A program made the position numbers and the translations under genes. Under the pieces are notes generated by a model, which saw only the letters and a list, made by a program, of their open reading frames with translations, did not search any database and was not told where the DNA came from. Of a stretch of 64,000 nt of DNA, positions 26,030 through 34,717 are shown in pieces (within the stretch, counting starts at the first letter, position 1; each line of letters opens with the position of its first letter). This DNA is from Curtobacterium sp. MCBD17_032 (GTDB taxonomy: Bacteria > Actinomycetota > Actinomycetes > Actinomycetales > Microbacteriaceae), in contig NZ_QKTO01000002.1 of assembly GCF_003234855.1 (NCBI RefSeq), positions 124,001 to 188,000 on the forward strand, written 5' to 3'.

Positions 26030-27715
26030 TCAGAAGCCGCGCTCGCGGAGGATCCGGTCCGCCGATCCGACGACCGTGCTCCGCAGCACCTCCGCGCCGC
26101 GGGTGCCCGCGTAGTCGTGCACGTCGTACCCGCCACAGTGCGTGATCGTCGCCGGCGGACCGAGCGAGTCCTCCACCGGGGTCGTCCAGACGTCACCGGA
26201 CCCGACGACCACGTAGTCCGGCCGGGCGTCCCGGTAGGCGCCCAGGTCGACGAGCCACGGGTAGGTGTCGAACGTGTCGCGGACCTGGAGCAACCGGACG
26301 TCCCGGTCCGCGTACGCGGCGAGCGGTCGGATCGTCCAGAACTGCCCGACGCCGACGGGGTCGCGGTCCGCCGTGCGGTGCGCGTCGACCCACCGGTCGA
26401 GGCACGCGACCGGCCCGTACCGGGCGTCGACGACCGACCGGACGGTGCCCGGCGTCACCGCGACACCCGCGACCAGGACCAGCGCGGCGACGACCGCCGA
26501 CACCGTGCGCAGGGTGCGCGTGGGCCGGTGCAGCCGGGTCTGCCGGACCGCGGTGCGGGCGAGTTCGCAGACCGCGACGAGCGCCAGGAGCGGCATCGTC
26601 ACGACGGGCTCGAGGTAGCGGGGCGTCTGCGAGCCGGCGACGACGACGCCGACGGACACCGCCACGATCGTCACGAGCGGCAGCGCGGTCGCGAGCAGCA
26701 CCGCGCGCGAGGACCGCGACCGCCAGGCCCACACCGTCCCACCCGCGCTGAGCAGCACGCCGAGCAGCATGAGCAGCAGCCCCGCGTCCCCCGAGGCCGA
26801 GGCGGCACGCTCGTCGGTGAGCGCCGCGAAGAACGCCGCCGTCGCGCCGGCCCGCTCCGGGTGCACGTACGTCGACGGGTCCAGCGAGACGAAGGGACGG
26901 AGCGGGATCCGGACGAGGTACCCGAGCGCGGCGCCGGCGGTGAGCGCGCCGGCGACCAGGGCCGGAGGTCGCCACGGGACGCGCCGGGCGACGACGAGCA
27001 GCCCGAGGGTCACGACGACGGGCCCCGCCGACCACGGCACGTACAGCGGGTTCGAGGCGGTGGTCAGCGCCGCCAGGACGCCGACGGTCCCGAGCATCGG
27101 CACCGACGCCCGGCCGGTCCGGACGGTGCGCAGCACGAGCACCGCGGTGGCGAGCATCGCGAGCACGGCCCCGTAGTAGTAGGTCGTCGTGAGGAGCAGG
27201 GAGGCGAGCTCGAGGGACGTCGCGGTCGCCGAGGACTCGGTCAGGACGAGCATCGTCACGAGCACGACGGCGAGGACCGACACCGCGATCCGGGCCGGAC
27301 GGGCAGCGGCGGACATGAGCTCGTTCGCGGCCGCCCGCACGAGCGCGTACACGGCGAGCAGCACGAGGACGCCGTTCAGCGCCAGGGCCTGCTGGGGTGT
27401 CGCGGTGACGGCGGAGACGGCCAGGTAGACCGGCAGCTCGGGGAAGAAGAACAGCGCTGGCGACATCGCCCACTCGAACGGCTGCCCGAGCGCGATCGAC
27501 CGCGCCACGAGCGGCAGGAGCACGGAGTCGCCGTCGTACCAGAGCAGGGCGACCCGCGCCGTGGCGAGGACGTGACGGAGCGCGACGACCGCCAGGGCCA
27601 GCGCGAGGAGCACGCCGACCGCCTCGTGCCCGACCGCCCGCACGACGGCTGCACGGGGGCGACGGGCACCGGCCTCGAGCTGCGGGGCACGGTCCCGCGG
27701 TCGGGCGAGGGGCAT
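26030..27715 (-). CDS. Polytopic membrane protein, glycosyltransferase-C-like
   Basis: 561 aa. About ten to twelve membrane helices over residues 25-430, then a C-terminal extracytoplasmic domain of about 120 residues with two cysteines (CLDRW and THCGG). After the first helix comes LLWYDGDSVLLPLVARSIA; an Asp in the first outer loop and the rest of the layout are those of GT-C mannosyl/arabinosyl transferases, but no family could be fixed. TACGCT at 27722-27727 lies 6 nt before ATG, so leaderless. Divergent from pyrE with 88 bp between. Confidence 0.7.
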   Translation of the reverse strand: MPLARPRDRAPQLEAGARRPRAAVVRAVGHEAVGVLLALALAVVALRHVLATARVALLWYDGDSVLLPLVARSIALGQPFEWAMSPALFFFPELPVYLAVSAVTATPQQALALNGVLVLLAVYALVRAAANELMSAAARPARIAVSVLAVVLVTMLVLTESSATATSLELASLLLTTTYYYGAVLAMLATAVLVLRTVRTGRASVPMLGTVGVLAALTTASNPLYVPWSAGPVVVTLGLLVVARRVPWRPPALVAGALTAGAALGYLVRIPLRPFVSLDPSTYVHPERAGATAAFFAALTDERAASASGDAGLLLMLLGVLLSAGGTVWAWRSRSSRAVLLATALPLVTIVAVSVGVVVAGSQTPRYLEPVVTMPLLALVAVCELARTAVRQTRLHRPTRTLRTVSAVVAALVLVAGVAVTPGTVRSVVDARYGPVACLDRWVDAHRTADRDPVGVGQFWTIRPLAAYADRDVRLLQVRDTFDTYPWLVDLGAYRDARPDYVVVGSGDVWTTPVEDSLGPPATITHCGGYDVHDYAGTRGAEVLRSTVVGSADRILRERGF

Positions 27716-27789
27716 GACCGGAGCGTACCTGCGCCGACGTCGCGACAACCGGACGGAGCCCTCCGGGAGCGCTCGGCGACCTCGCCCGC

Positions 27790-27795
27790 TAATCT
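27790..27795 (+). promoter_or_regulatory. -10 element of leaderless pyrE promoter
   Basis: TAATCT lies 8 nt before the GTG of pyrE. Transcription would start at or next to the start codon. There is no Shine-Dalgarno between them. Confidence 0.6.
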
Positions 27796-27803
27796 TGGGC
27801 ACC

Positions 27804-28355
27804 GTGACCCACGCGCGCGAGCAGTTGATCGAGCACATCAAGGCCGATGCGGTCTTCCACGGCGACTTCACGCTGACCAGCGGGAAGCAGGCGTCGTACT
27901 ACATCGACCTCCGCAAGGTGAGCCTCGACCACCGCGTCGCGCCCCTCATCGGCCAGGTCATGACCGACCTGATCGCCGACGTCGAGGGCGTCGTCGCGGT
28001 CGGCGGGTTGACCATGGGCGCCGACCCGATCGCGACCGCCGTGCTGCACCAGGCCGCGGCCCGTGGCCTGGCCTACGACGCGTTCGTCGTCCGCAAGGAG
28101 CCGAAGGACCACGGCCGCGGCCGCCAGGTCGAGGGCCCCGACGTCCGCGGCAAGCGCGTCGTCGTGCTCGAGGACACCTCGACCACGGGCGGGTCGCCCC
28201 TGAAGGCAGCCGAGGCGCTCGAGCGCGAGGGAGCGGTCATCGCGGCCGTCGCGGTCGTCGTCGACCGGGACACCGGCGCGAAGGAGAAGATCGAGGCGGC
28301 TGGGTACCCGTACCTCGCGGCCATCGGGCTGGCCGACCTGGGGTTGTCCGCGTGA
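27804..28355 (+). CDS. pyrE: Orotate phosphoribosyltransferase
   Basis: 183 aa. Makes orotidine-5'-phosphate from orotate and PRPP. The PRPP motif VVVLEDTSTTGGS is intact, as are TLTSGKQASYYIDLRK at the N-terminus and RKEPKDHGRGRQVEG in the catalytic loop. GTG start, probably leaderless. Overlaps the next gene by 4 bp. Confidence 0.96.
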   Translation: MTHAREQLIEHIKADAVFHGDFTLTSGKQASYYIDLRKVSLDHRVAPLIGQVMTDLIADVEGVVAVGGLTMGADPIATAVLHQAAARGLAYDAFVVRKEPKDHGRGRQVEGPDVRGKRVVVLEDTSTTGGSPLKAAEALEREGAVIAAVAVVVDRDTGAKEKIEAAGYPYLAAIGLADLGLSA

Positions 28356-30271
28356 CCGAGGAGCGTCCGGACGACGCGCGCGAGCCCGACGGCACCGTCA
28401 CCCCCGACTCCGGGGACGACGGCCTGGAGGCCCGGCGTGCGCCCGCCCCGGACGCTCCGTTCTCCGGTCTCCGCAGTGCAGCCGACATCTTCGGCGCACC
28501 CCTGACCGAGGACGAGTGGCCCTCCCGTCGGGAGCGTCGCGAGGCCGAGCGCGCCGCCCGGCAGGCCGGTCGACCGGAACCCGAGCCGTTCACGGCCCCC
28601 GCGTCCGTGCCGGTCGCGCCGGCGTCCGTCCCGGCTCCCACGTCGGCACCGGCTCCCGCGTCGGTCCCGGAGCCCGAGCCGGCTCCCGCGTCCGAGTTCG
28701 ACCCCGGCGCGACACAGGCGATCTCGATGCCCGAGGAACTCGCGCTGCCCGGCGGCGTCGCCGGTCGGGTCCCGCCCCCCGCGACCGTGCCACCGGTGTC
28801 GAACGCCCCCGATCCGCGTGCCATCACCCTGCCGACGGCCCGCTCCGACCGGCAGGCCCGCGCCGCGGAGGCCCGGGCGATCGAGGACGAGCGTCGCCGC
28901 ACCGATCCGGACGGCGTCGGCCGCTCCGACGTGGACTGGCTCGGTCGCGCGACGTCCGGTGCGGTGCCGCCGGTCGACGTGCCCGTGCCACCGGCCCTCG
29001 CCGGCGGGCCGGAGGCGCAACCGCTCGGCGTCGAGGACGTCCTGCCCACGACCGACGAGCCGCCGACCTTCACGGAGCTGCTCCGCCTGCACGACGACGC
29101 GGACGGGGCCCCGCAGGCCGACCGCCCGTTCGACTGGTCCGTCCTCGGCGAGGAGACCGGTGAGGTGCCGACGACGCTGACCCGGGACGCGTTCGACACG
29201 AACCTGGTCGCCGCGGGGTCCTGGGCGACCGGGACGACGGCGCCGGACGCCGCAGCCGCCGACGACGCCGCCGACGACGCCGCAGCCGCCGACGACGCCG
29301 CGGCCGCAGCGTCCGCCGCAGACGACCCGGCCGGCGAGCAGACCACGCCGTCGGGCGGCTCGAGCTGGTCGCTCAGCGACGAGGCCGCCCGGACCGGGGA
29401 GGTCTTCCCGGGTGACGTGACCGACGACGCCACGGTCGCGATGCCCCTCGACCGCGACGCCGTCGCCCGTGGACGCCGCGACGGTCTCCACGACGACCTG
29501 GACGACGACCTGGACGACCCCGCCGTCGACGTGGGACCGGCCCCCACCGCCGCGTTCGCCCCCCGCTCGGCAGCCCCGGTGCCGCCGTCGGTCGTCCCGC
29601 CCGTCGTGCCGCCGGCCGCCGCCGCACCGTGGTGGGAGGCGGAGGACGACGAGTCGCCGCGGGTCGTCCCCGCCGACCGCGTCCCGCCACTGGTCGAGCC
29701 GCGTGCCGCTCGCCGGGAACCGGAACCGCTCCCCACCTGGGACGACCGGGCCGTCGGTGCCGACGAGGCGACCGACACGGACCGCAGGTCCGACCCGTAC
29801 GCCGTGCCCGAGCGGGACGGGACGCCCCGGCTGCTCGGGCCCGAGGACATCGACCAGTCCGAGTGGCAGGGGCGCGAGACGAGCGACACCGGCGTCATCA
29901 AGGACCTGTTCGGCACCGAGGCGATCGACCAGATCCGCGGTCTCCCGGAGGACACCAGCACGCGCATGATGCCGGTCGCGCCCGCTGCCGCCCGGCGCAC
30001 CGCGCCCCGGGACGGATCAGCCGAGGCGTCGACCGGGGACCGTGACAACTTCATCAACGAGGGCTTCGCGCGCCTGCAGAGCGAGGGCCGGCGCGGGAAG
30101 CAGCTCCTGGTCTACGGCTCGATCGCGATCATCGTCGTGCTGCTCGTCGTCGTCTTCCTGCTCACCAGGTGGCTCCTCGGCAACACCATCGAGGACCACC
30201 CGGCAGCGCCGTCGAGCAGTCCGGCCGCCGCGGCGGCCGTGCTGACCGAGGTGCCACCGGCCGCCGACTGA
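28352..30271 (+). CDS. Acidic, Pro/Ala-rich protein with single C-terminal membrane helix
   Basis: 639 aa. GTG overlaps the pyrE stop. The N-terminus carries RRERREAERAARQAGRPEPE, then Pro/Ala/Glu/Asp-rich disordered sequence to about residue 580, including an Ala-Asp repeat (about 298-330) and DDLDDDLDDP (about 380-390). One membrane helix (about 590-615) is followed by a short outer tail. No domain was recognised. The topology, a long cytoplasmic acidic region tethered to the membrane, fits a scaffold or division-site factor, but that is a guess. Ends before a family A hairpin. Confidence 0.75.
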   Translation: MTEERPDDAREPDGTVTPDSGDDGLEARRAPAPDAPFSGLRSAADIFGAPLTEDEWPSRRERREAERAARQAGRPEPEPFTAPASVPVAPASVPAPTSAPAPASVPEPEPAPASEFDPGATQAISMPEELALPGGVAGRVPPPATVPPVSNAPDPRAITLPTARSDRQARAAEARAIEDERRRTDPDGVGRSDVDWLGRATSGAVPPVDVPVPPALAGGPEAQPLGVEDVLPTTDEPPTFTELLRLHDDADGAPQADRPFDWSVLGEETGEVPTTLTRDAFDTNLVAAGSWATGTTAPDAAAADDAADDAAAADDAAAAASAADDPAGEQTTPSGGSSWSLSDEAARTGEVFPGDVTDDATVAMPLDRDAVARGRRDGLHDDLDDDLDDPAVDVGPAPTAAFAPRSAAPVPPSVVPPVVPPAAAAPWWEAEDDESPRVVPADRVPPLVEPRAARREPEPLPTWDDRAVGADEATDTDRRSDPYAVPERDGTPRLLGPEDIDQSEWQGRETSDTGVIKDLFGTEAIDQIRGLPEDTSTRMMPVAPAAARRTAPRDGSAEASTGDRDNFINEGFARLQSEGRRGKQLLVYGSIAIIVVLLVVVFLLTRWLLGNTIEDHPAAPSSSPAAAAAVLTEVPPAAD

Positions 30272-30294
30272 CGCCTGCCGGACCGCGGTGACGA

Positions 30295-30338
30295 CGGACG
30301 GGAGGCTCCGCACCAGCTGGTGGGGAGCCTCCCGTCCG
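30295..30338. terminator. Bidirectional hairpin (family A)
   Basis: CGGACGGGAGGCTCC (30295-30309) pairs with GGAGCCTCCCGTCCG (30324-30338); CACCAGCTGGTG in the middle is itself palindromic. It separates convergent genes. Confidence 0.85.
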
Positions 30339-30355
30339 CCTCGCGGTGCCGTCCG

Positions 30356-31306
30356 TCAGGACGTCGGCACTGCCGCCGACACGTCGGTGAGGGTCTGCAG
30401 CTCCTCGGCGCTGAGTTCGAGGTCGGCCGAGGCCAGGAGCGCCGGCAGCTGCTCGGTGTTCCGGGCCGACGCGATCGGGGCGACGACGTCCGGCTGTGCC
30501 TGCAGCCAGGCGAGCGCGACCGAGGCGATCTCCGTGGTGTGCGCGGACGCGATCGCGGACAGGGCGTCCACGACGGCGAGCCCCTGGTCCGAGAAGTAGC
30601 CGGAGACCTGGCCCTCACGGTCCTTGCCGGCGACGTCCTGGGACGAGCGGTACTTGCCGGTCAGGAACCCGGCGGCGAGCGCGAAGTACGGCACGACGCC
30701 GAGGTGCTCCCGGGCGGCGAGCGGGGCGATCTCGGACTCGTAGGGCTCGCGCGTCACGAGGTTGTAGTGCGGCTGGATCGCGACCGGCACCGCGAGGTCG
30801 TGCTCCTCCGCGATGCGGATCCACTCGGACGCACGCTCGGCCGAGTAGTTCGAGATCGCGGTGTAGCGGACCAGACCCTCGCGGACGAGCTGGTCGAAGG
30901 CGCGGACCGTCTCCTCGAGCGGGGTGTCCTGGTCGTCGAAGTGCGCGTAGTACAGGTCGATCCGGTCCGTCCCGAGGCGCTGGAGGCTCGCACGGGCAGC
31001 CTTCGCGACGGTCTCCGCCGACAGGCCGCGGAACTCCGGGTGCTGCGACACCTTCGTGGCGATCGTCACGTCGTCGCGCTTGCCCGACGCGGCGAACCAC
31101 GAGCCGATCACGGTCTCGGACTCGCCGCCGGAGTTGCCGTCGCCCCAGGCGGAGTACACGTCCGCGGTGTCGACGAAGTCGCCGCCGGCGCCGGTGTAGG
31201 CGTCGAGGACCTGGTGCGAGGTGGCCTCGTCGGCGGTCCAGCCGAAGACGTTGCCGCCGAGGGCGAGGGGGAAGACGGTGAGGTCACTGGAGCCGATGCG
31301 GGGCAT
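30356..31306 (-). CDS. Aldo/keto reductase
   Basis: 316 aa. TIM-barrel AKR with catalytic Asp/Tyr in FVDTADVYSAW, Lys in IATKV, and the YYAHFDD segment replacing the usual HxHxxD; NADPH-binding LTGKYRS and IASARNTEQL at the end. Substrate unknown; a Tas/YajO-type relative. Shine-Dalgarno AAAGGACC and a -10 TAGCGT (31341-31346) give it a normal leader. Confidence 0.92.
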   Translation of the reverse strand: MPRIGSSDLTVFPLALGGNVFGWTADEATSHQVLDAYTGAGGDFVDTADVYSAWGDGNSGGESETVIGSWFAASGKRDDVTIATKVSQHPEFRGLSAETVAKAARASLQRLGTDRIDLYYAHFDDQDTPLEETVRAFDQLVREGLVRYTAISNYSAERASEWIRIAEEHDLAVPVAIQPHYNLVTREPYESEIAPLAAREHLGVVPYFALAAGFLTGKYRSSQDVAGKDREGQVSGYFSDQGLAVVDALSAIASAHTTEIASVALAWLQAQPDVVAPIASARNTEQLPALLASADLELSAEELQTLTDVSAAVPTS

Positions 31307-31396
31307 GTGACGGTCCTTTCAGGTCGGAACGATCCGGTCCACGCTATGCCGCGCGCCGAGCCGGCACCCAGGTGCGAGGGGTGAGGTGGGAGGGCC

Positions 31397-32041
31397 ATGC
31401 CGACGCTCGCTTCGTACCTGACCGACCCCCGTCCCGCCGTCCGACTCCGGGCGGTGATGGCCGCCGGGACGACCCCGTCCGTGGACGAGCTCGACACCCT
31501 CGTCGAGCAGTGCGCGGTCGAACCCGACCTGCAGGTCCGCGAGATGCTCACCTGGGCGCTGGTGCGCCTCCCGGCCGCGGTGGTCGTGCCGCGGCTGCTC
31601 CCGGAACTCGAGCGGCCCGAGGCGCAGGCACGGAGCCAGGCGCTGCACACCCTGTCGAAGATCCGCGACGGCGCCGTGTACCCGCAGGTCGCGGAACGGC
31701 TGTCCGACCTCGACCCGGGAGTCGCCCGGACCGCCTGGCGCGCTGCCGTCCTGCTCGCGCCGGAGTCCGGACGGCCGGAGCTCGCGAAGACGCTCGCCGT
31801 GCAGCTCGGGCACGGGGACGAGGAGACCCGGCTGGCGCTGAGCCGGGCGATCGCCGGGCTCGGGTCCGAGGCCGCCGCGCCCGTCCTCGCCGTGGCGGCG
31901 GAGCACCGGAACGCCGCGGTGCGGGAGCACGCGGCCGAGACCGTGCGGTTGCTCGAGGACCCGGACGCGGGCTCGGCGCTCGCGCTCGCACGGGCTCGGC
32001 GGGAGGTCGCGCTCGGCCGGACGCGGTCGGCGAAGGGCTGA
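31397..32041 (+). CDS. HEAT-repeat protein
   Basis: 214 aa. Five to six alpha-helical HEAT/PBS-lyase-like repeats of about 31 residues (for example DPRPAVRLRAVMAAG, EPDLQVREMLTWALVRLP, RPEAQARSQALHTLSKI, HRNAAVREHAAETVRLL). Such folds bind proteins or cofactors. No catalytic residues are evident. GGGAGG precedes ATG. Confidence 0.82.
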   Translation: MPTLASYLTDPRPAVRLRAVMAAGTTPSVDELDTLVEQCAVEPDLQVREMLTWALVRLPAAVVVPRLLPELERPEAQARSQALHTLSKIRDGAVYPQVAERLSDLDPGVARTAWRAAVLLAPESGRPELAKTLAVQLGHGDEETRLALSRAIAGLGSEAAAPVLAVAAEHRNAAVREHAAETVRLLEDPDAGSALALARARREVALGRTRSAKG

Positions 32042-32102
32042 GCGCGCCGCGGGTGCCGCTGCCGGGCGGCGCGGCGCGGGCCGGGCGCGGCGGCGCCGGG
32101 GC

Positions 32103-32190
32103 AGTGCGGGCGTCGGGTCAGTGCGGGTGTCGGGTCAGTGCGGGGCGTCTGGTCGGTGCGGGGCGTCTGGTCGGTGCGGGGCGTCGGGCG
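32103..32190 (-). repeat. 17/18-bp tandem repeat over the DtxR-type gene's stop codon
   Basis: Five units of the type AGTGCGGGGCGTCTGGTC: two of 17 bp after the stop and three of about 18 bp inside the gene. Inside the gene they encode PDAPHR repeats. The stop codon TCA (32135-32137, minus) lies inside a unit. Confidence 0.85.
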
Positions 32191-32863
32191 TCAGCCAGAT
32201 GGCCGTCGCCGCGGCGGCCGGGAGGTCCAGCGGCGCCTCCGTCCCGCCGGCGTCCCGCCGCGTGACCGCGACGACACCCGCGTAGTCCCGCACGCGCTCG
32301 ACGCGGAGGTGCGTGCCGAGTCCGACCCCGAGCTCGTCGAAGTACCGCAGGAGTGCCGGGTCGTCGTCCGACACCCGCCCCACGGTCCCGCAGACGCCGG
32401 GGTCGACCGTGCCGAGCAGGGCTCCGGGGGAGTCCGGGACGACGCCGTCCGCGCCCGGGATCGGGTCGCCGTGCGGGTCGTGCGTCGGATGGCCGAGGTC
32501 CGCGTCCACCCGGTCGAGGAACGTCTCGGACACGGCGTGCTCGAGTGCCTCCGCCTCGGTGTGCACCTCGTCCCAGGAGTACCCGAGTCGCTCGACCAGG
32601 AACGTCTCGATGAGGCGGTGCCGACGGACCATCGCCACCGCGGCCTGCCGACCGAGCGGGGTGAGCACGACGCCGCGGTACGGGGTGTGCTCGATGAGGC
32701 CGTCCCGGTCGAGCTTGCGGAGGTTGCCGGACACGGTCGACGCCGAGACTCGCAGCGCCGCCGCGATGTCCCGGGTGGCGAGGCCGTCGTCGCCGCGCTC
32801 GCCGGCCTTCCAGACGAGCTTGACGTAGTCCTCGGCCATCGTGCTGAGCGAGGGCAGGCGCAT
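32135..32863 (-). CDS. DtxR/MntR-family metal-dependent repressor
   Basis: 242 aa. Winged helix with AEDYVKLVWKAGER and ASTVSGNLRKLDRDGLIEHTP; dimerisation and metal-binding region RHRLIETFLVERLGYSWDEV and EALEHAVSE holds the expected His and Glu ligands; C-terminal SH3-like (FeoA) domain. Usual length is 226-230; the excess is three PDAPH(R) repeats at the end. Senses Mn(II) or Fe(II). TACCAT lies 6 nt before ATG, so leaderless; the start is only 37 bp from the divergent CPBP gene. Confidence 0.9.
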   Translation of the reverse strand: MRLPSLSTMAEDYVKLVWKAGERGDDGLATRDIAAALRVSASTVSGNLRKLDRDGLIEHTPYRGVVLTPLGRQAAVAMVRRHRLIETFLVERLGYSWDEVHTEAEALEHAVSETFLDRVDADLGHPTHDPHGDPIPGADGVVPDSPGALLGTVDPGVCGTVGRVSDDDPALLRYFDELGVGLGTHLRVERVRDYAGVVAVTRRDAGGTEAPLDLPAAAATAIWLTPDAPHRPDAPHRPDAPH

Positions 32864-32900
32864 GGGCCAATGGTACGGCCGCTCCTGGTACAACCGGGAG

Positions 32901-33815
32901 GTGACCCCCGTCCAGCCTCCTGCCGTCCGCCGTCGTCGTCGCGGGTGGTGGCCGGTCCCGCCGTCGCTGCTGATCGGGGTCGCTCCGCTCGTCGTCTTCG
33001 CCGTCGTGAGCATCGTCCGGGCCCGGCCGAGCGACGACTACCCGACGCTCGGCCGCACGATCGAGAGCGTTGTGCACGACCTCGTCGTCCCCGAGGCGAT
33101 CGTGGCGGGGATCCTGGCGGTCGTCGTCACGGCGCTCGGGTGGTGGCGCATCGCGACGGTCGACCCGGTGCGCGGCGGGCCGCGGTGGACCATCGTGGCG
33201 CCGGTCCTCGTCCTGGCGGTGTGCCTCCTCCGGCTGCCGCTCCTCGACTGGGATGGCAAGAGCCTGCGGTACTTCCTGCTCCTCGCGCTCGGGGTCCTGC
33301 TCGTCGGTGTCTTCGAGGAGCTGTTGACCCGCGGGGTCCTGCTCGTCGGGCTCCGGCGCCGCCTGCCGGAGTCCTGGGTGTGGGCGGTCTCGAGCCTGCT
33401 GTTCGGACTGCTCCACTTCGTGAACGTCCTGTCGGGCGCCCCGGTGGCCACGACCGTCCTGCAGGTCGTGTTCGCCACGACGTTCGGGTCGGTGCTCTAC
33501 CTGGCCCGGCGCCTGACCGGCACCCTGCTCGCGCCGGTGCTGCTGCACGCGTTCTGGGACTTCGGCGCGATCGGCGTCAGCGCCTCGGACCCGGGCTCGG
33601 TCGACCTCCTGCTCGTCGGGCTGCTCGGTCTCGCGACGATCGCGGTCCTGCTGCTCGGCGTCGTCGCCGGCGGGGTCGTCGCGTGGCGGGACGACCGGGG
33701 CCGGCGCCTGCGCCGCCGGTGGCGGACCGTACCGCCCATGGGAGCCGTCGCGGTGCGCGGTCCGGAGGCGGGCCTCCCGACCGGAGCGGAGGCCCCGGCG
33801 CAGCTGGCCGGCTGA
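32901..33815 (+). CDS. CPBP intramembrane metalloprotease
   Basis: 304 aa. CPBP (Abi) family: EELLTRGVLLVGLRRR with the catalytic Glu-Glu and Arg, FGLLHFVNV with a His, and LHAFWD with the last His. About eight helices. A Gly/Pro/Arg tail carries a GAGGCGGGCCTCCCG half copy of family A. GTG start, TACAAC 6 nt upstream. Role in this organism unknown; relatives process membrane proteins or bacteriocin-immunity factors. Confidence 0.88.
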   Translation: MTPVQPPAVRRRRRGWWPVPPSLLIGVAPLVVFAVVSIVRARPSDDYPTLGRTIESVVHDLVVPEAIVAGILAVVVTALGWWRIATVDPVRGGPRWTIVAPVLVLAVCLLRLPLLDWDGKSLRYFLLLALGVLLVGVFEELLTRGVLLVGLRRRLPESWVWAVSSLLFGLLHFVNVLSGAPVATTVLQVVFATTFGSVLYLARRLTGTLLAPVLLHAFWDFGAIGVSASDPGSVDLLLVGLLGLATIAVLLLGVVAGGVVAWRDDRGRRLRRRWRTVPPMGAVAVRGPEAGLPTGAEAPAQLAG

Positions 33816-33820
33816 CCGGA

Positions 33821-34618
33821 CTAGATCTCCACCTCGTACGGCTCGGTGTGCAGCAGCTCGTGCACGCCGGAGATGACCTCGCTCGGGCGGAACGGGTACC
33901 GGTCGATCTCGGCCTGGTCGCTGATGCCCGTCATGACGAGCACGGTGTGCAGGCCCGCTTCGATGCCGGCCTGCACGTCGGTGTCCATCCGGTCGCCGAT
34001 CATGCCGGTGTTCTCGGAGTGCGCGCCGATCCGGTTCATCGCCGAGCGGAACATCATCGGGTTCGGCTTGCCGACGACGTACGGCTGCTTGCCGGTGGCC
34101 TTCTCGATCATCGCGGCGATGGCGCCGGTCGCAGGCAGGACGCCCTCGGCGCTCGGTCCCGTCGCGTCCGGGTTCGTCACGATGAAGCGCGCGCCGTCGC
34201 GGATCAGGCGGACGGCCTTCGTGATCGCCTCGAACGAGTAGTTCCGCGTCTCTCCGACGACGACGTAGTCCGGAGCCGTCTCGGTCATGATGAAGCCGGC
34301 CTCGTGCAGGGCGGTGGTCATGCCGGCCTCACCGATCACGAACGCGGAGCCGCCGGGCATCTGCGAGCGGCAGAAGTCCGCCGTCGCGAGCGCGCTCGTC
34401 CAGATGCGCTCTTCGGGCACGTGCAGCCCGGAGCTCCGCAGTCGGGCGCTGAGGTCGCGCGGCGTGAAGATCGAGTTGTTGGTCAGGACGAGGAACTCCG
34501 TACCCTCGTCGAGCCACTGCTGGATCAGCTCGGGAGCGCCGGGGAGCGCCTGGTTCTCGTGGACGAGCACGCCGTCCATGTCCGTCAGCCAGCACTCGAC
34601 CTCGTCGCGGGATGCCAT
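33821..34618 (-). CDS. HAD-IIA phosphatase (NagD-like)
   Basis: 265 aa. Motif I LTDMDGVLVHE (nucleophile Asp13), FLVLTNNS motif II, C2A cap in the middle, KPNPMMF lysine and IGDRMDTDVQAG acidic motif. NagD-type nucleotide or sugar phosphatase. TACGCT lies 6 nt before ATG. Convergent with the CPBP gene by 5 bp. Confidence 0.92.
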   Translation of the reverse strand: MASRDEVECWLTDMDGVLVHENQALPGAPELIQQWLDEGTEFLVLTNNSIFTPRDLSARLRSSGLHVPEERIWTSALATADFCRSQMPGGSAFVIGEAGMTTALHEAGFIMTETAPDYVVVGETRNYSFEAITKAVRLIRDGARFIVTNPDATGPSAEGVLPATGAIAAMIEKATGKQPYVVGKPNPMMFRSAMNRIGAHSENTGMIGDRMDTDVQAGIEAGLHTVLVMTGISDQAEIDRYPFRPSEVISGVHELLHTEPYEVEI

Positions 34619-34668
34619 GCGGCAAGCGTAGTGGGCAGTCCAGGGCGGAATCCCGAAGTGCCCTAGGC

Positions 34669-34700
34669 TTTCGGTACGCGTTCCCGTACGCGTACCGGAA
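34669..34700. promoter_or_regulatory. TetR-type operator at the tetR start
   Basis: CGGTACGCG (34672-34680) and CGCGTACCG (34689-34697) form 9-bp arms (12 bp with one mismatch) around 8 bp, with GTACGCGTAC at its core. A possible -10 TAGGCT (34664-34669) precedes it, so the site covers the transcription start of the downstream tetR. Confidence 0.75.
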
Positions 34701-34717
34701 CCGTCAGGAGGAAGCCC

